A stretch of DNA of 35,706 nt, from NCBI GenBank assembly GCA_025716815.1, contig JAIXMN010000071.1, positions 1 to 35,706 on the forward strand, read 5' to 3'. This document shows positions 1-9,844 of the stretch, one piece after another. The stretch is from Dichotomocladium elegans (lineage: Eukaryota > Mucoromycota > Mucoromycetes > Mucorales > Lichtheimiaceae). Both the position numbers and the translations under genes were made by a program. The first letter of the stretch is position 1. Every line of letters begins with the position of its first letter. The notes beneath the pieces are model-generated. The model had not been told where the DNA came from and searched no databases. It was given only the letters and a program-made list of their open reading frames with translations.

Positions 1-964
1 GGTACTGGTACAATTCGAAAGCTTGGATGACAGCTGCAATTTTTGCCCAAATTTTGCGGCGGGTAGATATTATTATGATCAACATGAAGAAGAAATTCTG
101 CTTCTTGTTGATAATGCTTCCAGTCACAAAATTCCTAAGCTAGAAAACATTGAGGTTGTATATCTCCCTCCAAACACGACATCCATATTGCAACCGCTTG
201 ATGCTGGAATTATTAATTGCTTCAAGAAGCAATATCGGTATGTATGCTACTATTATGACTGCCATTCCACTGTGATATCTCAAATCCAATAAATTTTAGT
301 GCTATTCAGTATCGTAATGCAGCAATCAGGTTCAACAAGCATAACCTGGAAGATCTGTACTCTGTTGATCAGCTTACTGCTATGCGCATGACGAAGATGG
401 CATGGAATTCAGTATCTGGTACTGTCATCTCGAATTGCTTCCTTCATACTGGTCTATTTTCCAGCCAGTATGAAGAATCAACCAAGTCATATCAGCAGGA
501 AGTTGATGAACTCGACAACTGTATCTTGGAGCAATTCGAAAAGGTGTATGGTGATTCAAGTCGAGATATTGGCAGCCTTGACTTGATCCCACAAGAAGAA
601 TCCACTGGCATCCATGAGGATATTTCTATTCAAGACCTTGTGAGGGACATGAATGACAGTGATGTCGTGGGTAAGATATGATTGAACATATTTTGTTTGG
701 ATGCAACACGTTAACTTAAATATAATAATCACAGTTGTTGATGATGACCCCAGCTTAATGGAAGACATTGCTGTTCCTAAGCCCGTGTACTCCCGCCATG
801 AAAAGAAGCAGCAAATCAGAGCTCTGCTAGATATGCTTGAGATTGAAGAGGAGGGTGACCTTGAACTCATCCACCAATTAGAGGCCAAGTTGCAGTGGAT
901 GAACCAGCAAGACCTGGCCAGTGCCAAGCAGGCTGAAATCGATTCATTTTTCAAACCTATATAA
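1..964 (+). CDS. pogo/Tigger-type DDE transposase, C-terminal part (5' end outside window)
   Basis: This is the C-terminal part of a pogo/Tigger (DDE_1) transposase, a nuclear enzyme that cuts and joins its element's ends at TA sites. The frame is open to the window edge, so the N-terminal HTH region and first catalytic Asp are missing. The second Asp lies in LLVDNASSH and the third in LQPLDAGII, in the usual pogo context. Two introns fit: 238-299 (62 bp, GTATGT..TTTTAG) and 671-734 (64 bp, GTAAGA..CACAG). Both join in frame and bypass the stops that would otherwise end the frame. After the first junction the protein continues as AIQYRNAAIRF. The last exon ends SFFKPI at 964. It is followed by the right inverted repeat of the same element. 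Family assignment is secure; exon borders are inferred. Confidence 0.85.
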
Positions 965-1140
965 GGAAATAAAGGAGTTTAAAAACATTCGTTATAGTGA
1001 TATTTTTGCTGAAATCATATCATATATCATAACGGGAAAATAGCGATAATTTTCCGCCTACCGATTTGGTTCCATCAAAAGTGTATCACTATAACGAAAT
1101 ATCACTATAACGAATATCGCTATAACGGGCGGCCACTGTA
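965..1140 (+). repeat. Right end of the pogo-like element with iterons and TA duplication
   Basis: The element appears to end in CACTG at 1134-1138, followed by TA at 1139-1140, as expected for a TA-duplicating family. Read inward from the end, the sequence is CAGTGGCCGCCCGTTATAG, followed by repeated CGTTATAGYGATA units (about 1085-1125). One more unit lies near 990-1003. These are plausible transposase binding sites. The matching left end is outside the window. Confidence 0.7.
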
Positions 1141-2044
1141 TAACCATCAGTCGCACGTCCAAGCTTTCTCTTTATGATATGCTTTGGAACTCGCAAGCTA
1201 ACATTAATTAAGCCATTTGCAGATATTGCACCTAAAATCGACGTTGCGTTTGCTTTCGTTGTAGGCACTGTAACTATTGCAGGAGTGCCTTTCTTTGACC
1301 AAGCCATACTCCGTTTCAAATTAATGTGAAAGGCTGATTCATCAAGAAAAACACAATTTGTTGTGAAATCCAGGTCAGTTTGCTGCCACTTTTGGACCCA
1401 GTCGTATCTTTGCTGAATCTTTTCCTCACTGTTCCTTTCCACAGGATGAAACTGTGCTTGCTTAATTGACAGATTACACAGAGTTGTCATAAAGTTGTAA
1501 ACAGTACTACGAGAAACGTTGAGACCTTCAAAGTTTTGTTTCAAACTTTCCACCACTTCATTGACAACAGCAGAAGGGTTCTCATCAATATAATTTAAAG
1601 AAACTGTTTATGCTCTTCCCCAAGAATACGACGCCGACCTGACTTATTTTTCTTCTCAAAGATACTTTCAGGGTCCTCGTAATAACGTTTGACCCATCTC
1701 TGTGCCACTCGGATATGAATACCTAATTGCCTTGCAGCAGCAGAAGCTTTTAAGCATTTGCTAAAAAATAAATGAGAAAATCTAGTCTTGTCTTCATCAG
1801 AGTAAACCGTATAGCGTCGCTTGTTGCATAGTTCCATATCAATATCTTCACTATTCCTCTTATCCATAACTGGATGCATCACAGGATTACGCCTTTCCGA
1901 AGGTTTATTCATTAGGAACTGAGTACGAGCACTTATTGTTTCAATAGCAAATAGCTCCTCATCCACAACAACATCCATCAGCTCAACTCCATTCTCATCA
2001 ACAATGTGCCCTTGTCCATCTTCATAAAAAAATTGCATACTCAT
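1141..2044 (-). pseudogene. IS630/Tc1-like transposase, frameshifted and truncated by the pogo insertion
   Basis: The gene reads from ATG at 2044 downward. The first open segment (2044-1595) has an acidic N-terminus and an HTH-like stretch (ASAAARQLGIHIRVAQRWV). A one-base loss near 1590 shifts the frame; the second segment (from about 1589) continues as NYIDENPSAVVNE and contains the first catalytic Asp in FLDESAFHINL. The second Asp (DNAPIH-type) and the Glu are absent, because homology stops at 1141, exactly where the pogo-like element begins. The rest of the gene is presumably left of the window. A TTTTACAG acceptor sits just upstream of the ATG (about 2051-2058), so a further 5' exon is possible. 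Confidence 0.75.
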
Positions 2045-2328
2045 CTTCAATATCTGTAAAATAAATTATAAATAGGAAGAAGAAAGTAAAATGGAAACAG
2101 AAATTCGTCTCCCCCTTTTCTTAAAAATAATTGTTGCCAAGAAATTTAATTGGATAATTACTAAGCGACAACTAAAAATAAACGAAGTTCATAACACGTG
2201 AGCACGACTTTATTTTTGGATCAATCGATATCATTGTTGAACGCACAATTTTTTGGCACGACATTAAATTCAAAATCAGCGACTTTACTTTCTGAAGTGA
2301 CTGTATAAAGAATCTTCACCATTTCAAA
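2045..2328. other. Divergent intergenic region
   Basis: AT-rich gap between the minus-strand IS630-like gene and the plus-strand Harbinger-like gene. It may hold promoters for both. I see no repeat pair or clear element end in it. Confidence 0.4.
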
Positions 2329-2751
2329 ATGAACGACCAAGTTGACACATTGACAAACAATACAGCATCACAACGTGTTAACAGGAGAAGCATTGATGTC
2401 CATCAGTTACTTATGTTGATACGTCGACTTGAGGAACAGGAAGCGGAGGATTGTGTTTTGATCGAAGAAATTGTCAAGGAAGCCATCCAATCGATCCAAA
2501 CTATTTTGAACAACGATTCACGACACAACCATATTATACGCTGGAATATCAGACTGCTTGTGCATATGGCCCAGGACCATCAAATCTACCATAACCCTCA
2601 AATAGCAAGGAGTAAAACCCAATCTTTCTGGAACGAGGTGCATCCAATGCTTCGCGATGATGACAGTGCTTTGTCAAGTTACAAGGCAAACTATTGCGTA
2701 AACAAGCGCACATTCGACTGGCTCGTTGCGACTTTATCCAGACACCCTTGC
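2329..2751 (+). pseudogene. Harbinger/PIF-like nuclease gene, N-terminal fragment
   Basis: An ATG-initiated frame of 141 codons. The last part (FWNEVHPMLRDD...CVNKRTFDWLVATLSRHPC) resembles the stretch just before the DDE nuclease domain in Harbinger/HARBI1-like proteins, where an xTFDxLVxxLxxHP pattern is common. The stop codon TAG at 2752-2754 is supplied by the first bases of the hAT end, so the gene was cut exactly at that border. No catalytic residues remain. I found no matching remainder on the far side of the hAT element at 18369. Family assignment is moderate, since it rests on one short motif. Confidence 0.45.
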
Positions 2752-2925
2752 TAGGGTTCTCATTGATGGATCTGGATCGGATTGGATCTAATCCGGATCC
2801 ACACTGCGCATCGAATTGCTCACACCGAATCTGATCTGTTTCCTAAACGGATTGCAAATTGCAATCCGGATCCACACCGCTTCAATCCGTCCCAATCCAT
2901 CCCAATCCGTGATCCATAATGCTGA
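2752..2925 (+). repeat. hAT left end with GGATC-rich subterminal repeats
   Basis: Starts TAGGGTTCTCAT and is dense in GGATC, CGGATT and ATCCGGATCCACAC motifs, in both orientations. The right end at about 18145-18368 has the same composition and end sequence. hAT transposases typically bind such short subterminal motifs. Confidence 0.55.
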
Positions 2926-3311
2926 AATGAGGAGATTTATTAAAACACATCAATAGAGCGAAATTGGAAAGAATATGGCCATTCGGCAATACTTTCAGAA
3001 TGGAGAAAGGTGAAAACCGAAGTTGATTTTAAGATGACATTAGCAGTTGTAGCAAAAAATTAAACGTCAAAGAACAGAAAATCCCAATAGGAATTAAAAA
3101 AGTTGGAGGGTTTGATCCATAGAAGGCAAAGTGGTATAATTGCTGACGCGGGAGCCATTTGGAATGCTTCTGATGTCTGGCAGAATGGCTTCAGACTAGC
3201 TAGTTATGCCTATGGTTGTGGCTGGGTGATGGTCACAAGCTGAACAATTTAAATTTGCACCCATGCCCACCACATTTCAAAGCTGGTCTGCCTTCAGAGA
3301 AACCGCGTATG
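2926..3311. other. hAT interior, non-coding
   Basis: Sequence between the hAT left subterminal repeats and element 1. No convincing gene, domain or repeat is visible here. Confidence 0.4.
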
Positions 3312-3313
3312 TA

Positions 3314-4452
3314 CAGGACTTTTCACAAGAAGTTTGCATTTTGTAAAAGTTTTTCGGACACAGTGATAGTTATCCGAAAACTGGAAGTGAAAATCGGATA
3401 TGGTGTTGTTGTAATTCGGAAAGCTCGACTTGATTTTTCACGGTCGGGTTCAAGGTTTATCCAGAAACGAGAACCGAATTTTTCGGAAATCCTCACAATG
3501 CTTTTTCGTAGTTGGAGAACTCAATTTTTCGGACAGGCGCAAAGCTTTCTTTCGAACTAGAGGATTTGATTCATTCGTTCTCTGACAGACATTTCATTCG
3601 GAAGCCTGCACTCTGTTATCCGCAAAACGTCCCTCGATTTATCGTAATCATCCACTGAGAGCATTCGGACGAAGTCTTTAAATAAATCGCGGTTGTATAT
3701 ACAATTCGAAGTTGTACAATGTTGTTCGGAAAGAAGATGGCTTTTATTCGGAAAGGAGTTAAACTCGCTATGCTTCTGTAATGCACTCGCATGGGTATAG
3801 TTATTTTTAGTTTCTCCACTAGTGATTGAGCAGGTCGAATGGAGGTGTCGATTCCAGCCAAGGGATTGGGGCTACAAGAAAAAAAGCGACTGCCGTAAGC
3901 AGCGAAAAATTTTACTATTTTTACTGTGGGAAGTAGAACGGAAAATATGTGTTCCCTTCCCTTCATCGCCGTCCTGAACGTTTCACTCCCAAATTCCGCA
4001 CGAGTTCTCAGTCGACATAGTACTGCTGCAATAATGTGATAAATGCCTACGCTCGTCCCTGCAATAAATCGCTTTCATCCCGGCACATTTTACAAGCAGC
4101 TAAAGCTCTGATTTCATGGCAGCAAAGTCGTTGATTTGTGTCCTTGTAAACGCATTGGCCGGGAATGTCATATAGTACGTCAGCATGCTTGTTAACACCA
4201 TTGGATCAGACAGCATTACTCCAGAGATTTATCTATGTAGTTGTAACCACAAGTTTGAATTACATGGAGGCGGTATAGGTGAGTGTCTCTCATACGATAC
4301 CATAGAAAATGGTGAATATATCCTCCAGTGTCCCTGAAATATTGTTCCTACGTCGTTATCTCTCAACATGACGGGTTGGCCCTTTTTACATACATGTTAT
4401 GATTAAAGGTGACAGTGGGTTGGTACAAGGAATGGTGGACGGTGCTTTACCG
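3314..4452 (+). repeat. Element 1 left inverted arm
   Basis: About 1,139 bp, mirrored at 7928-9432. Identity stops just after CTTTACCG at about 4452. Only scattered differences are visible by eye, for example CACAGTGATAG against CACGGTGATAG near the outer end. Open frames in the arm also occur mirrored in the other arm and are not supported as genes. Confidence 0.85.
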
Positions 4453-4548
4453 TGTCTGTAAATGCTCGATCGTCAGTATGTATACAAGTTGACAGGATAT
4501 ACAGCCGAGTAGAGTATGAGTATTTAATAAATGAGCAAAATGATTTTA
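4453..4548. other. 3' flank of the element 1 transposase-like gene
   Basis: Short AT-rich stretch between the arm and the stop codon of the minus-strand gene. Presumably 3' UTR. Confidence 0.4.
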
Positions 4549-6342
4549 TTAATCTGAAGCGGATGGGAAGGCCAGGAAGATATAGTCTTGGCATTTTGAT
4601 GGCGACATGGTTTCAAAGACGGCATCAAAGCAATCCTCGGCTGATTGCCTTTTTCCAGAAGACAGCTGTCGGTTGCAGCAAAGTAGCAAGTCCCGTACCA
4701 AATACTCAGCAGGGTTCCAAGCCAACACCTGCGCTGGAAAAATGAAAGGGGTGTGCCCCTTCTCCTTGGCTTTTTGAAATACCGGCGCTGCCACCTCAGC
4801 TGGGAGAGGATCAAATCCAAGAAACAGATCCTTCCTTTTTTCGGCGTCCAAAATCGCCACAATGTCAGCAACGGATTGGATAAATTCGTCCTTGGTGACG
4901 CGTCCTTCGAGAGATTTTGACGCAGTCGTGACGATGCCAGTGTGGTCGAACGCAATTAGAAGGCACACGTGTGGCTTTTTATCGCCCACATCGGCTGTCT
5001 GCGAAGACGATTCGGTGGAGCGTGCTGGGTATGTGCGCCGCCCATTCACCAGGAATGCCACTTCCGCGACAAACACGACATTCTTGTCAGGTTCAAATTC
5101 AGCTCTGGCTGACAATCGGTTGAATTGCCTTTCGTGCTCATGCGCCGCTTCGATCGACGGCTCCACATTGAAGCTTTTCATTCGCTGAAATGTGAATCTT
5201 GCATTCTTTTGTAGCCATCTTTGCAGTGCCACGCGCGAAGGGAGCCCATCGACGTCTTCCTCCATGCAATGCGATAACACATCGTCAACAGCGCAAACTG
5301 GGTGAGTATCGACGTACTCCAGAATCACTCTAACCATGGCCTTGCTGAACGGAGCCTTGGCTTTCGGGCCTTGCTTTTTAGGCGACTCTTGCTCCAACTG
5401 GTAACGAGCAACGTGGTCCGAGAACGTCGACACTGCCATATTCGCAGACTTGGCGGCTTCAGCCATGGGGATACCGCACAGGATGTACTTCTCCATCGCC
5501 GCCTTGACTACTTCTGCGTTGTGACGCTTATACCCGGTTTTGTCACCTCGCTTGTACACCTTGTTCGTTTTTGATGCAGTCAAACTTCTGCTGGTTGAGA
5601 CTTTCTTGCTACGAACTCGACGAACAGATGCAGTGAATCGGCGAAGGATGTGGCCGACATTCTGTCGTGTGGTGCCCACGATCTTTGCAGTCTCAGCATG
5701 TGTCATTCCGCATAAAATTGCTAAATGGATTATGCGTTTGATCTCCTTCTCGCTTAGGTTCGGCCCATTCTTTACCTGAGTCTTTTTCTCGGCAGCGCGT
5801 ACCAGGACGATTTGCATTTGTTCAATCACTTCGGAATTGAAGGTAGGCGGCATCGGCGCTCTGATGGCCGGCAGCAATGACTCCATGCCCAGCATTTCGT
5901 GAGCTGGCGCAGTTATCGCTACATCCACAGCATGTCCGTCATCACTGTCGTCGTCGCCGCTGCCACCACTGCTTTCTTCCTTGCTGCTGCTACTATAGTC
6001 TGACTCAGACTCATCTGCTGCGAAACGATATTGGAGGAAACGGGATTCATCCTCGTCTTCGCTCATAGTGTCATCGTCTACTTTGATTTAGCGGGTACGT
6101 CAGGTTATGAGAGTAACAAATAACAAACCACGCTCAACATCTGTACTCTCATCCAGCTCTTCGTGGGGAGTGACTTGGCGAAGATCCAGAGAGTTCAAGG
6201 TATCAACAAGGTTGGGTGTATCAATTGAAAGGTTATTGCCCGCAGCGCGCGAATGGATAGCAAGTCGATGCGTACGTTTTGAAATTCTACCCGAGGAACG
6301 AGTTGAGATGTTTCGAGTTTTGGTAAATTTGGATGTGGTCAT
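4549..6342 (-). CDS. Chimeric IS630/Tc1-like protein lacking the first catalytic Asp (element 1)
   Basis: Two exons fit: 6342-6129 and 6077-4549, joined by a 51-bp intron (GTTTGT..AAAGTAG, 6128-6078), giving about 580 residues. Exon 1 (MTTSKFTK...) and the following acidic region (YRFAADESESDYSS), then a first HTH (NLSEKEIKRII...GTTRQNVG), match gene A of element 2. A second HTH-like part (AEVVKAAMEKYILCGIPMAEA) and the catalytic-fold region match gene B of element 2. The position of the first Asp reads VVFVAEVAF instead of FIDEASF. The second Asp (GFDPLPAE) and the Glu (NPAEY) remain, but the usual NAPIH context is gone. It is probably not a nuclease; a DNA-binding, regulatory or structural partner role is inference. 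The frame is intact. Confidence 0.75.
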
Positions 6343-6416
6343 TGAGCGATGGGTTAAGGTGGAAAGAGAGAGGAAGAATCTCTTATGAAGGGATGGGGAG
6401 AATATATAATAAACTT

Positions 6417-7447
6417 TTAAACATTTCTTTTTGACGCCAACAACTTCTGAACACTTTTCTCCACCTTCTCTATCTTTGATATCACAATGCGGCACTCATA
6501 TAGCATTGCTTTTCTCAATGCAGACTGAGAAACTGTCATATAGGTCTTTGATCGATTTGCCAGTATGGGCTCGGTGAGTGCCGACCAACTGCATTCAGCA
6601 TCGGCGGGTACCTTGCTTGCGCTGCCATCGTATTGCAGTGGCTCTTGTAATTCACCTCTTGGAATATTGGCGAGTGTCATAGCCCTACTGTTCATAACAC
6701 TGCGCTTCTACAGACAGTACTGAGCAGGGTTATCGACTTATCCACCTCTTCTACAGCACGTCTCGACTGTCCTCCCATTCCAACGTTACGAAGCCCGCTA
6801 ACTGGTAATGATTGGAGGACCATGCTCGATGACTACCGCTTGTATCACCACTACCACCCTGGTCCGAAATCATATAAAAAGAGAGTTATTTTTATTCAAT
6901 AAAGAGGATCCCGTCTCAAAGATTCGATTTTAGCCCCTACGGTTTAAACACCTGCAACTAACTCTCTAACCACCACAGCGAGCTCGGCTGGTGCTTCACA
7001 GTTGGTTGATACGTTAATAATAGAGAAAGATAGCTATCACTTACAAACACGGTCTTCTAGTTGCAAGCATTTTACGGCATCCATAATCTCTTCCACAGAT
7101 TCTGATGAAATATCCTGTTCCAGGATTAGCACAGGTTCCACATCTGGGTCATCCAAAAGGGTAAACTCCGGGATCCGTCGGAGCATTTCATCGAGGATTG
7201 GCGTCGGCTCTACATCCTGACTTGCTTCGGTTGTCTGGTCATCTTCATTAGATAATGGTACATTCACCTGCGCAGAGGATGCCCTTGCTTGTTTTAGGTC
7301 ATTGACATCGTCCACAAGAGAAGTTAATGACCTAATAGCTGCCTCCAATTGTTCTGCAGTTGGACCAAGTTTCCTAGTTGACCGTTTTCGTATCGCCGAC
7401 TTGTTTGCTGCTCCCCCCTTGCCATTTGCTTTTTTAACTTTTGCCAT
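6417..7447 (-). CDS. Unknown element 1 gene C (two open segments)
   Basis: The first exon starts at ATG 7447 (MAKVKKANGKGG, Lys/Arg-rich and possibly nuclear). It then has a predicted helical segment (TAEQLEAAIRSLTSLVDDVNDLKQ) and an acidic part, and runs to a strong GTAAGT donor near 7045 (or GTTTGT at 7048). A second open segment (about 6707-6417, after CTGTCTGTAG) ends SVQKLLASKRNV. Joining them in phase requires the GTTTGT donor and an intron of about 340 bp, long for this window, so two separate genes or a later insertion are possible. No family recognised. It lies upstream of, and co-directional with, the transposase-like gene. Confidence 0.4.
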
Positions 7448-7927
7448 CGTCACAGGAGATACTTGCTCTACTGCGAATTAACTGAACGAAAGGTGGAGAA
7501 GAGAGGTTCTCTGTAAGGTCGGCGCGTTAGTTCAATGATATGGATCCTTACGTTTGTACAACGCGGTACATCAGCAAGTGGAACCTTACGACCTCCGCAT
7601 TTGCTTCCTGTCCCTCTATCCTCGGATGGATCATGATTATTGCCGAGATTACGGGAGAGGATACAGCAGCTGTGCAAAGTGATATCCAGATATTTTCAAA
7701 AATAATAGTTTGCTGTTGGGATTACGTCAAACCATGATACAGAACATCTGACACAATAAACAACTGTTGACCGCTAAAAGAAATGGTATTTACCCTAACG
7801 CTTGACATGATCAAGTCGTTTCGTAAAATCTCCATAAAAAGCGTGTTCCACCCCGAAGGTGGAAGCAAAAGGCTCTCGAACACCATTACTCCAAATCGAA
7901 TAGCTTCAAAGTTGAAATCACAGGAAA
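7448..7927. other. Element 1 interior next to right arm, unassigned
   Basis: Open frames exist on both strands. On the minus strand about 7677-7555 reads DPSEDRGTGSKCGGRKVPL, ending at a GTAAGG donor-like site, which could be a small upstream exon. I could not link it in phase to gene C. No family recognised. Confidence 0.3.
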
Positions 7928-9432
7928 CGGTAAAGCACCGTCCACCGTTCCTTGTACCAACCCACTGTCACCTTTAATCATAACATGTATGTAAAAAGGG
8001 CCAACCCGTCATGTTGAGAGATAACGACGTAGGAACAATATTTCAGGGACACTGGAGGATATGTTCACCATTTTCTATGGTATCGTATGAGAGACACTCA
8101 CCTATACCGCCTCCATGTAATTCAAACTTGTGGTTACAACTACATAGATAAATCTCTGGAGTAATGCTGTCTGATCCAATGGTGTTAACAAGCATGCTGA
8201 CGTACTATATGACATTCCCGGCCAATGCGTTTACAAGGACACAAATCAACGACTTTGCTGCCATGAAATCAGAGCTTTAGCTGCTTGTACAGGATTTTCA
8301 ACAAGAAGTTTGCCACAAAATTTAGTTGTTCGTATAGACTGTCTAGGTTTTTCGTTTTTTTTGCTTCAAATTCGAATACACATTTTAGTATTTCGTTGCT
8401 ACCCTTTCGTCAAATTTAAAGGCAATAGCAGCAAGAACATTTCAATCAAGGCTATAGGTGAGTCCTCCTTCTCCTCTTTTTAAACCATAATAGTTTTGGG
8501 AGGCCAACCATTTATGTTTCATTCTAATTTCAAAGGAAGAAGAGAAACGAAATACTAAAATTTGTATTCGAATTTGAAGCAAAAAAACGAAAAACCTAGA
8601 CGGTCTATACGAACAACTAAATTTTGTGGCAAAATTCTTCTTGAAAATCCTGTAAAATGTGCCGGGATGAAAGCGATTTATTGCAGGGACGAGCGTAGGC
8701 ATTTATCACATTATTGCAGCAGTACTATGTCGACTGAGAACTCGTGCGGAATTTGGGAGTGAAACGTTCAGGACGGTGATGAAGGGAAGGGAACACATAT
8801 TTTCCGTTCTACTTCCCACAGTAAAAATAGTAAAATTTTTCGCTGCTTACGGCAGTCGCTTTTTTTCTTGTAGCCCCAATCCCTTGGCTGGAATCGACAC
8901 CTCCATTCGACCTGCTCAATCACTAGTGGAGAAACTAAAAATAACTATACCCATGCGAGTGCATTACAGAAGCATAGCGAGTTTAACTCCTTTCCGAATA
9001 AAAGCCATCTTCTTTCCGAACAACATTGTACAACTTCGAATTGTATATACAACCGCGATTTATTTAAAGACTTCGTCCGAATGCTCTCAGTGGATGATTA
9101 CGATAAATCGAGGGACGTTTTGCGGATAACAGAGTGCAGGCTTCCGAATGAAATGTCTGTCAGAGAACGAATGAATCAAATCCTCTAGTTCGAAAGAAAG
9201 CTTTGCGCCTGTCCGAAAAATTGAGTTCTCCAACTACGAAAAAGCATTGTGAGGATTTCCGAAAAATTCGGTTCTCGTTTCTGGATAAACCTTGAACCCG
9301 ACCGTGAAAAATCAAGTCGAGCTTTCCGAATTACAACAACACCATATCCGATTTTCACTTCCTAGTTTTCGGATAACTATCACCGTGTCCGAAAAACTTT
9401 TACAAAATGCAAACTTCTTGTGAAAAGTCCTG
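7928..9432 (-). repeat. Element 1 right inverted arm, interrupted by a miniature element
   Basis: Complement of 3314-4452. It is longer only because a 363-bp element plus one TA was inserted at 8290-8654. The arm starts after CGGTAAAGCACCG and ends in ...GTCCTG at 9432. Confidence 0.85.
8290..8652. mobile_element. 363-bp fold-back miniature relative of elements 2 and 3
   Basis: Bounded by CAGGATTTTCAACAAGAAG on the left and, as complement, CAGGATTTTCAAGAAGAAT on the right, with about 118 bp of inverted similarity and TA on both sides (8288-8289, 8653-8654). The other arm of element 1 preserves the uninterrupted site (GCTGCTTGTAAAATG as complement, near 4090). The outer sequence, including TTTAGTTGTTCG, is shared with elements 2 and 3. 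No coding capacity; presumably mobilised in trans. Confidence 0.9.
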
Positions 9433-9434
9433 TA

Positions 9435-9596
9435 ATTGTACTGCGAAACCAGCAACAAAGTATTATTAATCGATGTTAATTGCTGCAATTACAGCGACGC
9501 GAAAGCTTTTTTTATTTATTTACGAGACTCACGCTTAAGGTGACATCTTTCTAGCATAAACAATCTTCTTTCAGTTTGCCGCCTGCTAACGCCCAC
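9435..9596. other. hAT 3' non-coding segment between element 1 and hAT fragment
   Basis: AT-rich stretch downstream of the hAT stop codon; probably the 3' UTR and subterminal region. No feature seen. Confidence 0.35.
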
Positions 9597-9844
9597 CTAC
9601 TCGCCGAAATATGTACACCACGAGTTGACAAGTACACTCTCGCGAAGCTTTGCAGGATTGAGCCGATTTCTTGATGCTGGAATGTAATGCTTTGCTCGTG
9701 AAAATGTGCGCTCCGAACCGACTGACGATGCTGGTATTGCCAGGTATCTGCGCGCCATTGTCTTCAGCTCTTTCCATTCGTTCACCTCGCCGCGCCAGTA
9801 GTTGAGAACAAGCTCCTGATTGACACCGTTTGTCTCATCAAATA
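9597..9844 (-). pseudogene. hAT transposase C-terminal dimerisation segment
   Basis: About 80 codons ending CTYFGE at the stop codon (9597). The MARRYLAIPASSVGSERTFS and RNRLNPAKLRESVLVNSW stretches are the hallmark of the hAT C-terminal dimerisation region (hATC). Upstream, the frame runs into element 2 at 9845. It resumes in frame at 17236 when element 2 and one TA are removed. It is therefore the last part of the transposase whose earlier part is 17236-17688. Confidence 0.85.

Larger units (their letters stand above)
3314..9432 (-). mobile_element. Element 1: long-inverted-repeat TA transposon, 6.1 kb
   Basis: A 6,119-bp element bounded by CAGGACTTTTCACAAGAAG and its exact complement, with TA at 3312-3313 and 9433-9434. 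The two arms are about 1.13 kb each and nearly identical, apart from a miniature element inserted in the right arm. The interior (4453-7927) has minus-strand genes: a chimeric transposase-like gene (6342-4549) and an unknown gene (7447-6417). The TA duplication and end sequence match element 2, element 3 and the miniature copy, so they form one family, although arm interiors differ between elements 1 and 2. Confidence 0.85.

Noticed and set aside
3616..3966. 116-residue open frame (MKGREHIFSVLLPTVK...), also present at 8776-9129
   Set aside because: It lies in the element 1 inverted arms and is duplicated only because the arms are identical. No domain and no splice or neighbour support.
4862..6068. 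Plus-strand frames opposite the element 1 transposase-like gene
   Set aside because: Shadow frames of a clear minus-strand coding sequence.
6860..6910. LTR-like stretch in complement (AATAAAAATAACTCTCTTTT...)
   Set aside because: About 30 bases resemble part of the chromovirus LTR (AATAAAATAACTCTCTTTTA), but I could not find LTR ends or a 5-bp duplication around it, so I do not call a solo LTR.
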